Below are positions 49,380-60,342 of a stretch of 64,000 nt of DNA, in pieces (position 1 is the stretch's first letter; the number at the start of each line of letters is the position of its first letter). The notes below the pieces were generated by a model. The model worked only from the letters and a program-made list of their open reading frames with translations. It ran no database searches and had not been told where the DNA came from. Made by a program: the position numbers and the translations under genes. The stretch lies in contig NZ_CP045245.1 of NCBI RefSeq assembly GCF_009720485.1, positions 2,976,001-3,040,000 on the forward strand, in the 5' to 3' direction. The stretch is from Cellulomonas sp. JZ18 (lineage in GTDB: Bacteria; Actinomycetota; Actinomycetes; Actinomycetales; Cellulomonadaceae).

Positions 49380-50257
49380 CAGCCCCCGTCCGCGTCCGGT
49401 GCCGGCTGCCCGTCCACGGGATGCGCCACCGGCGTGCCGTCGGACGCCCGGGCGGCCGCCGCCTGCGCCCGCTGCGCCGCGCGCACGGCGGCCTGCTCCT
49501 CGGCCCGCAGCTCGGCCCCGCGGCGCACGACGATGTCGACCGCCTCCTGCGCGCTGCCGGCGACCTGGAGCAGGTCGAGGTCCGCCTCGCCGATCATGCC
49601 GTGCGCCAGGACGCTCTCGCGCAGCCACGTGAGCAGGCCGGTCCAGTAGTCCCCGCCGAGCAGGACGATCGGGAAGCCCGTCACCTTGTGCGTCTGCACG
49701 AGCGTGAGCGCCTCGAACAGCTCGTCGAACGTGCCGAAGCCGCCCGGCAGCACGACGAACCCCTCCGAGTACTTCACGAACATCGTCTTGCGCGCGAAGA
49801 AGTAGCGGAAGTTGACGCCGAGGTCGACCCAGCGGTTCATGCCCTGCTCGAACGGCAGCTCGATGCCGAGGCCGACCGACAGGCCGCCGCTCTCGGCCGC
49901 GCCGCGGTTCGCCGCCTCCATGACACCGGGCCCGCCGCCCGTGATGACGCCGTAGCCGGCCGCGACGAGCCCCTTCGCGACGTCCCGCGCCAGCGCGTAG
50001 TACGGGTCCTCGGGCTTGACGCGCGCCGAGCCGAACACGCTCACCGCCGGACCGATCTCCGCGAGCGCGCCGAAGCCCTCGACGAACTCGCTCTGGATGC
50101 GCATGACGCGCCACGGGTCCTCGTGCAGCCACGCGGCGCCCTCGCCGCGTCGCAGCAGCCCCTGGTCCGAGGTGGTCGCCGGGATCTGGTCGCCGCGCAG
50201 GAGCACCGGGCCGCGCCGGTACTCCGGCGCCGGTGCCGACGTGTCGTCGTGGGTCAT
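49376..50257 (-). CDS. LOG-family protein (TIGR00730; nucleotide monophosphate nucleosidase type)
   Basis: 293 aa. The two family motifs are clear: [14 protein letters not shown] (about residue 105) and [14 protein letters not shown] (about 178), giving the PGGxGTxxE site. These enzymes release the base from (modified) adenosine monophosphates; in plants they activate cytokinins. Start ATG 50255-50257 is leaderless after TAGAGT. It overlaps folP2 by 4 nt. Synteny Rv1205. Confidence 0.92.
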   Translation of the reverse strand: MTHDDTSAPAPEYRRGPVLLRGDQIPATTSDQGLLRRGEGAAWLHEDPWRVMRIQSEFVEGFGALAEIGPAVSVFGSARVKPEDPYYALARDVAKGLVAAGYGVITGGGPGVMEAANRGAAESGGLSVGLGIELPFEQGMNRWVDLGVNFRYFFARKTMFVKYSEGFVVLPGGFGTFDELFEALTLVQTHKVTGFPIVLLGGDYWTGLLTWLRESVLAHGMIGEADLDLLQVAGSAQEAVDIVVRRGAELRAEEQAAVRAAQRAQAAAARASDGTPVAHPVDGQPAPDADGGW

Positions 50258-50263
50258 GCGCCG

Positions 50264-50269
50264 ACTCTA
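50264..50269 (-). promoter_or_regulatory. -10 box of leaderless LOG-folP2-mannosyltransferase operon
   Basis: TAGAGT (minus strand), 6 nt before the ATG at 50257. Confidence 0.65.
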
Positions 50270-50364
50270 GGTCGTCCGTGCCGCGGGCTCAGGACGAGCG
50301 CTCAGGACGTGTGCGCAGGACGAGGCGGCGGGGTCGCGCGCACGTCGCACGGCCCGCCGGTGGG

Positions 50365-51477
50365 TCAGGACAGCCCGAGCGGCAGGTCCTCGGGCCGGGC
50401 ACCGGTGAGCCACGCGGCGAGCGCGTCGCGGCTGCGCACGACCTGGTCGACCGGGCAGCGCTCGTCCTGCGTGTGCGCGAGCAGCGGGTCGCCCGGGCCG
50501 AAGTTCACGGCCGGCACCCCGAGGGCGGTGAACCGCGCGACGTCGGTCCACCCCTGCTTCGCGGCGGGGCGACCGCCCGTCACGGCGAGGACCGCGGCGG
50601 CGAAGTCCTGCGCGAGGGGGTCGTCGAGGCCGGGGCGCGCACCGGGGGCCGCGTCGACGACCTCGACGTCGTACCCGGCGAGGACCTCGCGCACGTGCGC
50701 GGACGCCTCCTCCACCGACCGCGAGGGCGCGAAGCGGTAGTTCACGGTGACGACGCACTCGTCGGGGATGACGTTGGTCGCGCGGCCGCCGGCGATGAGC
50801 ACCGCGTTGAGCCCCTCGCGGTAGGTCAGGCCGTCCACCTCGACCGTCGCGGGCCGGTAGGCCGCGAGCCGCTGCAGGACCTCGCCCGCCGCGTGCACGG
50901 CGTTCTCGCCCGTCCAGGCGCGTGCGGAGTGCGCGGCCACGCCGTGCAGGCGCACCTCGGCGCGCAGCGTGCCGTTGCACCCGCCCTCGATGCCGCCGGC
51001 CGTCGGCTCGCACAGGACCGCGAAGTCCCCCGCCAGCCAGTCCGGGTGGTGGCGTGCGACGCGGCCGAGCCCGTTGAGCGCGGCGTCGACCTCCTCGTGG
51101 TCGTAGAACACCCACGTGACGTCGTGCACGGGCTCGTCCAGCGCGGCCGCGAGGGACAGCTGCACCGCGACGCCCGCCTTCATGTCGACCGTGCCGCGCC
51201 CCCACAGCACGCCGTCCTCGAGCCGGGTCGGGAGGTTGTCCGTGACGGGCACGGTGTCGAGGTGGCCGGCGACGACGACCCGCCGGGCACGGTTGCGCCG
51301 CGTGCGGGCGACGACCGCGTCCCCGTCGCGCAGGACCTCCAGGTGCGGGTGCTCCCGCAGGGCCGCCTCGACGGCGTCCGCCAGACGGGTCTCGTCGCCG
51401 GAGACGGACGGGATGTCGCACAGCTCGCGCGCGAGCGTCACGACGTCGGCGGACAGGTCCAGGGTGTCGACGGCCAC
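50365..51477 (-). CDS. dapE: Succinyl-diaminopimelate desuccinylase
   Basis: 370 aa, M20 family. It removes succinate from N-succinyl-LL-diaminopimelate, giving LL-DAP for lysine and peptidoglycan. Metal site: [11 protein letters not shown] (about 72), [12 protein letters not shown] (about 94; bridging Asp), [10 protein letters not shown] (catalytic Glu), [14 protein letters not shown] and the dimerisation domain. GTG at 51475-51477 is leaderless, divergent from dapD. Confidence 0.93.
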   Translation of the reverse strand: MAVDTLDLSADVVTLARELCDIPSVSGDETRLADAVEAALREHPHLEVLRDGDAVVARTRRNRARRVVVAGHLDTVPVTDNLPTRLEDGVLWGRGTVDMKAGVAVQLSLAAALDEPVHDVTWVFYDHEEVDAALNGLGRVARHHPDWLAGDFAVLCEPTAGGIEGGCNGTLRAEVRLHGVAAHSARAWTGENAVHAAGEVLQRLAAYRPATVEVDGLTYREGLNAVLIAGGRATNVIPDECVVTVNYRFAPSRSVEEASAHVREVLAGYDVEVVDAAPGARPGLDDPLAQDFAAAVLAVTGGRPAAKQGWTDVARFTALGVPAVNFGPGDPLLAHTQDERCPVDQVVRSRDALAAWLTGARPEDLPLGLS

Positions 51478-51484
51478 GTGCCCG

Positions 51485-51490
51485 ACCCTA
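51485..51490 (-). promoter_or_regulatory. -10 box of leaderless dapE
   Basis: TAGGGT (minus strand), 7 nt before the GTG at 51477. Confidence 0.65.
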
Positions 51491-51580
51491 CGCCGCGGAC
51501 CGCTGCGGGCCCGGGCCGGAGCCCGGGCCGCGCCGGCGGGTGCCGTGGAGCGCCGGGACGGGCGGGCGGCGCCCAGACCG

Positions 51581-51586
51581 TAGGCT
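51581..51586 (+). promoter_or_regulatory. -10 box of leaderless dapD
   Basis: TAGGCT, 8 nt before the ATG at 51595. Confidence 0.55.
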
Positions 51587-51594
51587 TGGCGACC

Positions 51595-52563
51595 ATGACC
51601 GACCGCACGGCCTGGGGCCACGGCCTGGCCACCCTCACCCCCGACGGCACCGTCCTCGACGTCTGGTACCCGGCGCCCGCGCTGGGCGCGCCGCCCGCGG
51701 ACGCCGCCGTCCCGGCGGACCTGCGTGCCGCCGAGCGCGACGACGACGTCCGCGACGTCCGCGTCCGCGCCGTCACGACCGTCGTCGACCTCGACGCGCC
51801 GCCGGCGGACACCGCTGACGCCTACCTGCGCCTGCACCTGCTCTCGCACCGGCTCGTCGCCCCCCACGGCCAGAACCTCGACGGCGTGTTCGCGGTGCTG
51901 CCGAACGTCGTGTGGACCAACCACGGCCCGTGCGCCGTCGAGGGCTTCGAGGCGACCCGGCTGCGGCTGCGCGCCGTCACCGGCGCACCCGTCACCGTCT
52001 ACGGCGTCGACAAGTTCCCGCGGATGGTCGACTACGTGGTCCCGGCCGGCGTGCGGGTCGCCGACGCGGACCGCGTGCGCCTCGGCGCGCACCTGGCCGC
52101 CGGCACGACCGTGATGCACGAGGGCTTCGTGAACTTCAACGCCGGCACGCTGGGCACCTCGATGGTCGAGGGCCGCATCTCGGCCGGCGTCGTCGTCGGC
52201 GACGGGTCCGACATCGGCGGCGGTGCCTCGATCATGGGGACCCTGTCCGGGGGCGGGCGCGAGGTCGTCTCGGTCGGCCGGCGCAGCCTGCTCGGCGCGA
52301 ACGCCGGTCTCGGCATCCCCCTCGGCGACGACTGCGTGGTCGAGGCGGGCCTGTACGTCACGGCCGGCACGAAGGTGCGCCTCGTCGGCTTCGACGTGCC
52401 CACGGCCACGACCACCGAGGACGGCGCGCGCGTGGTCAAGGCGCGCGACCTCGCGGGGGCCGACAACGTGCTGTTCCGGCGCAACTCCACGACCGGCGCC
52501 GTCGAGGCCGTGGCCCGCTCGGGCGCGGGCGTGCACCTGAACGCCGCCCTGCACAGCAACTGA
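51595..52563 (+). CDS. dapD: 2,3,4,5-tetrahydropyridine-2,6-dicarboxylate N-succinyltransferase
   Basis: 322 aa, the actinobacterial DapD class (Rv1201c). It succinylates tetrahydrodipicolinate, the step before dapC and dapE. The N-terminal domain starts [18 protein letters not shown]; the C-terminal left-handed beta-helix has the typical hexapeptide repeats, [33 protein letters not shown] and [15 protein letters not shown]. The divergent dapE uses its downstream product; dapC is at 55107. Confidence 0.95.
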   Translation: MTDRTAWGHGLATLTPDGTVLDVWYPAPALGAPPADAAVPADLRAAERDDDVRDVRVRAVTTVVDLDAPPADTADAYLRLHLLSHRLVAPHGQNLDGVFAVLPNVVWTNHGPCAVEGFEATRLRLRAVTGAPVTVYGVDKFPRMVDYVVPAGVRVADADRVRLGAHLAAGTTVMHEGFVNFNAGTLGTSMVEGRISAGVVVGDGSDIGGGASIMGTLSGGGREVVSVGRRSLLGANAGLGIPLGDDCVVEAGLYVTAGTKVRLVGFDVPTATTTEDGARVVKARDLAGADNVLFRRNSTTGAVEAVARSGAGVHLNAALHSN

Positions 52564-52565
52564 CG

Positions 52566-53468
52566 GTGGCGGCCCGCCGACGACGCGGCCGCCGCGGCGG
52601 CTGCGTGCCCGCGCTCGTCACGTCCGTCGCGGTGCTGGCGCTGCTCGCGCTCGGCGTCACCGGGGTCGTCGCGCTGCTCGACCGCACGCACCCGGCGTCG
52701 CCGCTGGCCGAGCGCTGCACCGCCCACCTCGACGGCACGGACTGGACCCTGTCGCCGGACCAGGCGCAGAACGCCGCGCTGGTCGCGGCCGTCGCGGTGC
52801 GCCGCGGCCTGCCCGCACGTGCGGTCACGATCGGGCTCGCCACGGCGCTGCAGGAGTCGAGGCTGGTGAACATCGACTACGGCGACCGCGACTCGGTGGG
52901 GCTGTTCCAGCAGCGGCCCTCGCAGGGCTGGGGCACGGTCGAGCAGATCATGGACCCCGTCTACTCGACGGGCCGGTTCTACGACGGGCTCGTGCGGGTG
53001 TCCGGCTACGAGCAGCTCGAGATCACCGTGGCCGCGCAGGCGGTCCAGCGCTCCGGGTTCCCCGACGCGTACGCACAGCACGAGGTGCGCGCCCGTGCCT
53101 GGGCGTCGGGCCTCACGGGCTTCTCCCCCGCGACGGTCACGTGCAGCCTGCGCCCGGCCGAGGGTCCCGCCGACCCCGACCGCGCCCTGGCCCGCCTCGT
53201 GCGCGACCTCGGCGAGCTCCCGGTGGCCCTCACCCCGGCCGCGGAGGGCGCACCCGCCACGGTCGACGTCACGGCCGACGCCCTCGCGGCGGACGCGCCG
53301 GACCGCGCCGCCTGGGTCGTCGCGCACTGGGCGGTGGCCGTGGCGGACGAGGTGGACGTCGACGCGGTGGCCGTGGGCGACCGGACCTGGTCCCGCGACG
53401 AGCCGGCGTGGGAGCCCGCGCCCGCACCGCTGCCCGCCGGTCAGGTGCGGGTCACCCTCGCCGGCTGA
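52566..53468 (+). CDS. Membrane-anchored actinobacterial protein with lysozyme-like motif
   Basis: 300 aa. GTG start 2 nt after dapD. Arg-rich start, one membrane helix (about 17-39, VTSVAVLALLALGVTGVVALL), then an outer domain. LATALQESRLVNIDYGDRD and SVGLFQQRPSQGWG form a block shared by many uncharacterised actinobacterial proteins, recalling the E…GLFQ core of lytic transglycosylase-like folds (Glu in ALQES). Probable peptidoglycan-related protein; enzyme activity is not proven. Confidence 0.82.
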   Translation: MAARRRRGRRGGCVPALVTSVAVLALLALGVTGVVALLDRTHPASPLAERCTAHLDGTDWTLSPDQAQNAALVAAVAVRRGLPARAVTIGLATALQESRLVNIDYGDRDSVGLFQQRPSQGWGTVEQIMDPVYSTGRFYDGLVRVSGYEQLEITVAAQAVQRSGFPDAYAQHEVRARAWASGLTGFSPATVTCSLRPAEGPADPDRALARLVRDLGELPVALTPAAEGAPATVDVTADALAADAPDRAAWVVAHWAVAVADEVDVDAVAVGDRTWSRDEPAWEPAPAPLPAGQVRVTLAG

Positions 53469-53483
53469 GCCCGGTACGACGAC

Positions 53484-53519
53484 GGAGCCGGTGCCACCCC
53501 AGGGGGCGGCACCGGCTCC
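53484..53519. terminator. Hairpin between convergent genes (lysozyme-like protein and gltA)
   Basis: GGAGCCGGTGCC / GGCACCGGCTCC, a perfect 12-bp stem; the loop holds a second CCCC/GGGG pairing. Confidence 0.75.
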
Positions 53520-53585
53520 GGTGCGTGTGCGTGCCGCCCTGGTCCGGCGGCGGCTCAGCGCGGGGTCAGCGCGCTCGAGGGTGGC

Positions 53586-54896
<1,311 letters not shown>

Positions 54897-54995
54897 GGTG
54901 TTCCTTCCTGCGTCGACCAACGGGAGCAGCAGCCCCGGCGGTGGCCGGGCTCCTCGACGACCGACGCGAGGGATGACCCCCGTCGGCCCGCTGCG

Positions 54996-55001
54996 ACGGT
55001 A
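54996..55001 (-). promoter_or_regulatory. Candidate -10 box of gltA
   Basis: TACCGT (minus strand), transcription start near 54989, leader about 93 nt. Confidence 0.4.
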
Positions 55002-55050
55002 CCCGCGGCACGCCGCTCTTGACGAATGAGCGACCGTCCCTTGGCCGCCG

Positions 55051-55066
55051 TGTGAGGCGCCTCACA
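55051..55066. promoter_or_regulatory. Perfect CRP/GlxR-type operator upstream of gltA
   Basis: TGTGA-GGCGCC-TCACA, a fully palindromic 16-mer that exactly fits TGTGA-N6-TCACA. Its centre is about 70 bp upstream of the inferred start. GlxR is known to control gltA in Corynebacterium glutamicum. The symmetry means it could also serve nothing on the other side: dapC ends there. Confidence 0.8.
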
Positions 55067-55106
55067 CGACGGGGTGACCACTGTACGGCGCTGCGGTGTG
55101 CCGCGC

Positions 55107-56255
55107 CTACGCCCCCTGCAGGCGGGCAGCGGCCTCCGCGACCCGCTCGTCGGAGGCGGTGAGCGCGACGCGCACGTGCCCGGCCGCCGCGGCGCCGTAG
55201 AACGCACCGGGCGCGACGAGGACGCCGAGGCCCGCCAGGTCGGCCACCGTCCGCCAGGAGTCCTGCCGCGGCCCCTGCGGGCGCACCCACAGGTACAGGC
55301 CCGCGCTCGAGTGGTCGACGACGTAGCCGGCGGCCTCGAGCCCGGCGCGCAGCACCGCCCGGCGGCGGCGGTAGCGCTCGCGCTGCTCGGCGACGTGGTC
55401 GTCGTCGCCGAGCGCGACCGTCATCGCCGCCTGGACCGGAGCCGGCACGATCATGCCCGCGTGCTTGCGGGTCTCGAGCAGGCGCGCGACGAGCGCGGGG
55501 TCGCCCGCGAGGAACGCCGCGCGGTACCCCGCGAGGTTCGACTGCTTGGACAGCGAGTACGCCGCCAGGAGCCCGGTGAGGTCACCGCCCGTGACGCGCG
55601 GGTCGAGCACGCTCGGCACCCCCGCCGACGCCCACGGCTCGTCCCACGCGAGCTCCGCGTAGCACTCGTCCGACGCGACCACGACGGGACGGCCGGTGCG
55701 CGCCGAGGCCGCGCGGGCGGCCTCGACCACCGCGCGCAGCTCGTCCACGCCCAGCACGGCCCCGTGCGGGTTGGCCGGCGAGTTGAGCCACACGAGCCGG
55801 ACGTCGTCACGCGCGGCGAGCTCGGCGGCCGGGTCGTCGGTCGGCACGGGGGCCGCCCCCGCGAGCCGCGCACCGACGTCGTACGTCGGGTAGGCGGTCG
55901 CCGGGTGCAGCACGGCGTCACCCGCGCCGACCCCCAGCAGGGCGGGCAGCAGCGCGACGAGCTCCTTCGAACCGACCGTGGGCAGCACCGCCGCGGGATC
56001 GAGCCCGGGCACGCCGCGCCGACGCGCGAACCAGGCGACGACGGCCTCGCGCAGAGCGGGCGTGCCGTGGGTCGTCGGGTAGCCCGGTGCGTCGGCGGCC
56101 GCGGCGAGCGCCTCGCGCACGAGCGGCGGCGTCGGGTCGACGGGCGTGCCGACCGACAGGTCGACGATGCCGCCGGGGTGCCGGCGCGCCTGCTCGGCGT
56201 ACGGCGCGAGCGTGTCCCACGGGAAGTCCGGCAGGGCGCCGGTGAGCAGGCCCAC
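55107..56255 (-). CDS. dapC: Succinyldiaminopimelate transaminase
   Basis: 382 aa, class I/II PLP aminotransferase. The GTG at 56253-56255 (VGLLTGALPDFPWDTLAPY) is the best start; upstream is only a 12-codon mini-ORF beginning in the fdxA stop. Substrate/PLP motifs: SVGTPVDPTPP, NSPANPHGAVL (PLP Asn), DECYAEL (PLP Asp/Tyr) and SLSKQSNLAGYR with the Schiff-base Lys. fdxC-dapC adjacency is that of Rv1177-Rv1178, supporting this role over other aminotransferases. Confidence 0.9.
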   Translation of the reverse strand: MGLLTGALPDFPWDTLAPYAEQARRHPGGIVDLSVGTPVDPTPPLVREALAAAADAPGYPTTHGTPALREAVVAWFARRRGVPGLDPAAVLPTVGSKELVALLPALLGVGAGDAVLHPATAYPTYDVGARLAGAAPVPTDDPAAELAARDDVRLVWLNSPANPHGAVLGVDELRAVVEAARAASARTGRPVVVASDECYAELAWDEPWASAGVPSVLDPRVTGGDLTGLLAAYSLSKQSNLAGYRAAFLAGDPALVARLLETRKHAGMIVPAPVQAAMTVALGDDDHVAEQRERYRRRRAVLRAGLEAAGYVVDHSSAGLYLWVRPQGPRQDSWRTVADLAGLGVLVAPGAFYGAAAAGHVRVALTASDERVAEAAARLQGA

Positions 56256-56295
56256 GCCGGTCAGCCCTCGACCGGCGCGGGCGCGAGCGCGCGGC

Positions 56296-56622
56296 TCACT
56301 CGCCGTGGATGCGCAGCGGCAGGGTCGCGATGATGGGGTGGTCGTGCTCGATCTCCCCCATCTTCGCGGCACCGCCGGGCGAGCCGATCTCGTCGAAGAA
56401 GTGCACGTTCGCCTCGTAGTACTGCGACCACTGCTCGGGGACGTCGTCCTCGTAGTAGATGGCCTCGACGGGGCAGACCGGCTCGCAGGCACCGCAGTCG
56501 ACGCACTCGTCGGGGTGGATGTAGAGCGAGCGCTTGCCCTCGTAGATGCAGTCGACCGGACACTCCTCGATGCACGCCTTGTCCTTGACGTCCACGCAGG
56601 GCTCGGCGATCACATACGTCAC
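56296..56622 (-). CDS. fdxA: 7Fe ferredoxin
   Basis: 108 aa, the FdxA/FdxC length. CIEECPVDCIYEG (with the earlier C9) supports the [3Fe-4S] and CVDCGACEPVCPV the [4Fe-4S] cluster. The C-terminal extension (HFFDEIGSPGGAAKMG) is family-typical. It carries electrons to soluble oxidoreductases. GTG at 56620-56622 is set by GGAGG 7 nt upstream. Divergent from the uORF at 56667. Confidence 0.95.
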   Translation of the reverse strand: MTYVIAEPCVDVKDKACIEECPVDCIYEGKRSLYIHPDECVDCGACEPVCPVEAIYYEDDVPEQWSQYYEANVHFFDEIGSPGGAAKMGEIEHDHPIIATLPLRIHGE

Positions 56623-56653
56623 GGCTCGTCCTCCACAGGTGCAGCGGTCGACC

Positions 56654-56659
56654 TAGTAT
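56654..56659 (+). promoter_or_regulatory. -10 box of leaderless mini-ORF and SH3-like gene
   Basis: TAGTAT, 7 nt before the GTG at 56667. Confidence 0.5.
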
Positions 56660-56666
56660 CCCCCAC

Positions 56667-56729
56667 GTGGCGGCGACGACGACCCGACGTCCATGGTCCG
56701 ACACGGTGCGGGACCGGCGGACGGCATGA
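56667..56729 (+). CDS. Leaderless 20-codon upstream ORF
   Basis: GTG at 56667 lies exactly where a leaderless transcript from TAGTAT would start. The peptide VAATTTRRPWSDTVRDRRTA ends in a TGA that overlaps the ATG of the next gene (ATGA). It probably serves to load ribosomes onto the downstream gene, which has no good Shine-Dalgarno. Confidence 0.45.
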   Translation: MAATTTRRPWSDTVRDRRTA

Positions 56730-56998
56730 ACGGCCCCCGTGACGCTCCCTGGCGCGCCTGGTCACCGGGCGTGCGCGTCGTCGTCCGCCGTCGGCGCGAC
56801 GACCTCCCGGCGGACGGCGGCACCCTCGGCGAGCCCCCGTACACGGACGTCCTCGGGGACCTGCTCGCCGTCGACGACGCCGGCCTCACGGTGCGCACGC
56901 GCGGCGGCGACGTGCACGTGCCGGCCGCCGACGTGCTGCTCGGCAAGGTCGTCCCGCCCGCACCCGTGCGCCGCCCGCGCCCGGCCCCGCCCGTCTGA
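56726..56998 (+). CDS. Small SH3-like domain protein (N-terminal domain type of Rv0428c-like acetyltransferases)
   Basis: 90 aa. ATG 56726 is favoured by its overlap with the mini-ORF stop. The sequence (GVRVVVRRRRDD, TDVLGDLLAVDDAGLTVRTRG, GDVHVPAADVLLGKVVPPAPVR) matches the small beta-barrel that normally precedes a GNAT acetyltransferase domain; here that second domain is absent. A stand-alone barrel could bind an acetyltransferase or nucleic acid; function unknown. An alternative start is ATG 56693. Confidence 0.72.
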   Translation: MNGPRDAPWRAWSPGVRVVVRRRRDDLPADGGTLGEPPYTDVLGDLLAVDDAGLTVRTRGGDVHVPAADVLLGKVVPPAPVRRPRPAPPV

Positions 56999-57038
56999 CC
57001 GCCCGCGGCGCGGGGCCCCTCGACGGACGCGCCGGACG

Positions 57039-57077
57039 CGACGACGCCCGCCCGGGCGGACCGGGCGGGCGTCGTCG
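57039..57077. terminator. Strong bidirectional terminator hairpin
   Basis: A perfect 17-bp stem (57039-57055 with 57061-57077) around a 5-nt loop, between the convergent SH3-like and VanW genes. Confidence 0.8.
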
Positions 57078-57083
57078 GCGGCG

Positions 57084-60000
57084 TCAGGGCGTGGGCGTCG
57101 GCGCGGGCGGCGCGCCGCACACCACGCGGTTCTGCGGCTTGTACCGCCACGTGTCGGACTCGGTGTCGACCAGCTCCCCGTTCAGGTAGACCCGGCGCGT
57201 GTTCGTCACCGTGAAGCCGGGGTTGCCGGCGCTCTGCGGGGAGCACGTCGCCGACTGCGAGTAGACCGTGGTCGGCGCGACGACCCCCGAGCGGCCGCTC
57301 TTCTCCGTCTCCACCGTGAAGTGCTTCGTGCCCCAGATGCGCACGTGCGCACGCCCGTCGGCGACGAACCCCTGCACGAGCGCCCCGTACGGCGTGTTGT
57401 TCTTCCACTTCATGTCGAGCACGCCGGTGAAGATCGTCGCCTCGCGACCCTCGGGGTAGCGCTGGAACCACTCGCTGTGCGGCGTGTGCTCGACGTCCTC
57501 GAAGCCCGCGAAGTAGGCGGCGTTGAAGACGGTGGTGGAGACCTGGGAGAGGCCGCCGCCCCACGCGTCGGTGTGCTCGCCGTTGACGATCGCGCCCGCC
57601 TGGACGAACCCGTGCGCGGCGTCCACCGGGCCGAGCGCCTCGGTCAGCGAGAACGTCTCGCCCGGGCGCACCAGCGTGCCGGTGATGTTGGCGAGGCCGG
57701 TCGCGATGTTCTGGGTGCGGCGCGGCTCGCTCGTCAGCGGGGTCGAGAACTCGGACACGACCTCCTTGACGCCGAGCGCCTCGAGGGCGGCGCGCGTCTG
57801 GGCGGGGTCGGACTGCACCAGCTCCACCGGTGCGAGCCGCTGCTCCGCGGTGACGGCGCTCGCCACCGACGACGCCAGCGCGGCCGGGTCGATCGTCGTG
57901 CCGGGCTCGCCGCCGACGATCACCGGCGCGTCGCCCTGGAACTCGAACCGCGCGTCCGCCGCCGCCGTCACGACGTCCGGCACCTGCGCGAGCACCGCCT
58001 CGGTCAGCGCCTGGCCGTCGAGCTGCAGCTGCAGCGCGCCGTCCACCGGCACCATGCTCGCGCTCGCCGTGAGCGTGGGGACGTCGAGCGTCGCCTGCCG
58101 GTCCCCGACCTGCACCGTCACCGGCGCGGAGGCGAGCCGCTGCGCCACCTCGGTGAGCGCCTGCTGCGTCTCCTCCTGCGTGATGTCCGGCTCGACGGGC
58201 GTCGTCGGCAGCGGCAGCGGCCGCTCCCCCACGAGCCACTCCTCCTGGACCTCGGTCGCCGCGGCGGCGAGGTCGAGCTCCCAGCCCTCGACGGCGTCCG
58301 TCGCGTGGGCGGCACCGTCCGCGAAGACGACCGTGCCGTCGACGGGGGCGAGGCGCACCGTCTCGGACAGCGACGCCAGAGCCGTCTCGAGCGCGTCCTC
58401 GTCGACCTGCGTCACGGGGGGCTGCGCGTCCACGCCGACGACCTGCCGCCACAGGCGCACGGGCTCGGTGAGGTCCACCCCCGTCAGGCGTGCCACCGTC
58501 GCGTCGGCGTCGAACGCCAGGCCGGCCGCTGCCGGGTCCAGCTCCGCCTGCGCGTCCTCGGCGACGACCGGCAGGGGTGCGTCGACGCGGTCCTGCAGGC
58601 CCGCGGTGAGGGCGCTGCGCGCCTCGTCGGCCGTCATGCCGCCGATCTCGACGCCGGCCACGTGCGCGCCGCGCGGGACGCGGTCCGCCAGCGCGTAGGA
58701 CGCACCGACGTACGCGCCGCCGAGCAGGACGACGACCCCGCCCACGACCGCGAGGGTGCGCGGCCAGCGTCGCCGGCCGTCGTCCGGCTCGAACACGTCG
58801 AGCGGCGAGGGGTCACGCTCCGCCTCGGGCGTGTGCGGCACCGGTCCGCCCGGCACGGGGCGGGCGGCGCCGGCACCCGCGTCGGTGGTGGGCCACGTGC
58901 GCGTGGCGGGCCCCTCCGCGTCGTCGCGTGCGGCGACGCGGTCGGGAGCGTCCGCCGGGGTCGGCGTCGCGTCGTCGACCGGCGGCAGGGCCTGCGTGGG
59001 GGCGGCGTCGGCGGCGCGGCCGGTGGCTGCTGCGGACGCGGCGGCCGCGGCGGCCGGCGCGGCGCCGGGTGCGGGGCCGTCGGCAGGGCCGGCCACGGCG
59101 GGCGTGCCCGTGGGCGCCGTGTCGTCCGGGGTGGTGCCGTCCGGGGTGGTGCCGTCCGGGGTGGTGCCGTCCGACGCGGCTGCGGGGACGACCTCGGCCG
59201 GGACCGTGTCGGCGGGGCCGGCGGCGTCGGCGGGGTCGGCGTCGGCGGGGTCGGCGTCGGCGTCGTCGGCGGCGTCGGGGTCGGCGTCGGTGTCCGCGGG
59301 GTCGACGTCGGACGGGGCGGCGCTGGCCGGGACCGGGGCAGCCGCGTCGTCCGAGCCCGGTGCCGCGTCGTCGGCGGGCGCCGGACCGGCGGACGGCTCG
59401 GCCGCCTCGCGCGGGGCGCCGTCGGACGGGGTCACCGCGGACGCCGGTGCGCTCCCGGACGCCGGGGCGGCCGCGGACGGCTCGCCCTCCTCGCGTCGCA
59501 GGGCGTGCGCGGGGACGCCGACGGCAGCGGCGTTGAGAGCCGTCATGGCGAGCGCGGACAGGCCGCCGAGGTCCAGGGGGCGGGTCGGCGCGCGGCCTCG
59601 CCGAGAGCGGCCTCGCCCGGGGTCCCGGACGAGCCGTCCTCGTCACGGCCCTGCTCGTCACGGCCCTGCTCGTCCCTGGCTGCGTCGGCGGCACGTGCGC
59701 CCGCGCTCGCGGACGACCCCGCCTCCGCGGCCCCGCGGGCGTCCGCCGCGGCGGGCTCTGCCGCTGCGTCGTCGGGGGTCGCCGGCGGTGCGGTCACGGC
59801 CACGTCCTCCCACGAGGGCCAGGCGGCGAGCGCGGGGCCGGACCGCAGCGGGCGCGGCCGGTCGGCAGGACGCGTGCGCGGCGACGCGGCCGCGCCGCCG
59901 CCGGGGGCCTGGTCCGCACGACCCGCGTGAGCGGCACGGGCCTCGTCGGCGTCAGGCGCCTGCGCGGCGCCCTGCGGCCCGGCGGCGTCGGCGTCGGCGG

Positions 60001-60184
60001 CCGGGGTGGGGGCGGCCGGTGTGCGGGCGGCGTCGGCGTCGCCGTCCGCGACCGACGACGGCACGCGCGGCGCCGGGACGCCCGCCGCCTCGCCCGTGGC
60101 GGGCGCACCGGTCGCGCCGTCCGGCGTCCCGCCGTCCTGCGTCGTCCCGTCGGCCGTGGTGCCGCGCTCGGTGCCGTGCGTCAT
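57084..60184 (-). CDS. VanW-family protein with peptidoglycan-binding-like domains and a long disordered N-terminus, apparent -1 frameshift
   Basis: From ATG 60182-60184 a disordered Ala/Asp/Pro stretch runs to about residue 203, where the frame is lost; adding one base to the G5 run at 59576-59580 joins it to the 820-residue frame ending at 57084 (total 1033 aa). After 480 disordered residues there is a membrane helix (LAVVVGGVVLLGGAYVGASY-like, near 58700), then a tandem of PG_binding_4-type domains (58620-57760) and a C-terminal VanW domain with NIATGLANITGTLVRPGETFS and GGGLSQVSTTVFNAAYFAG. The VanW role in glycopeptide resistance loci is undefined; here it is a wall-associated membrane protein. 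The joining is inferred; the second part alone could start at 59546. Confidence 0.68.
59131..59175. repeat. 15-bp tandem repeat in the VanW gene
   Basis: GTGGTGCCGTCCGGG, three copies (the last with two changes), in frame, giving GTTPD repeats on the minus strand. Confidence 0.9.
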
Positions 60185-60342
60185 CGATCCCCCGTCGTGC
60201 TCTGCAGCGCGCAGACCGCGCCCGGGCGAGTCTACGGTGCGCCACCACCGCTCCGAGGGTGCCGGTGGCGGCGCGCGGGAGGATCACCCGCGCGCCGACC
60301 GGTCGCGGGACGGGGCCGGCGGGCGCCGTGCGCGCCGTGGGC
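60185..60342. other. Short intergenic region upstream of the VanW gene
   Basis: 158 bp. No promoter motif stands out beyond generic GC-rich sequence, and no small gene is seen. Confidence 0.4.
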
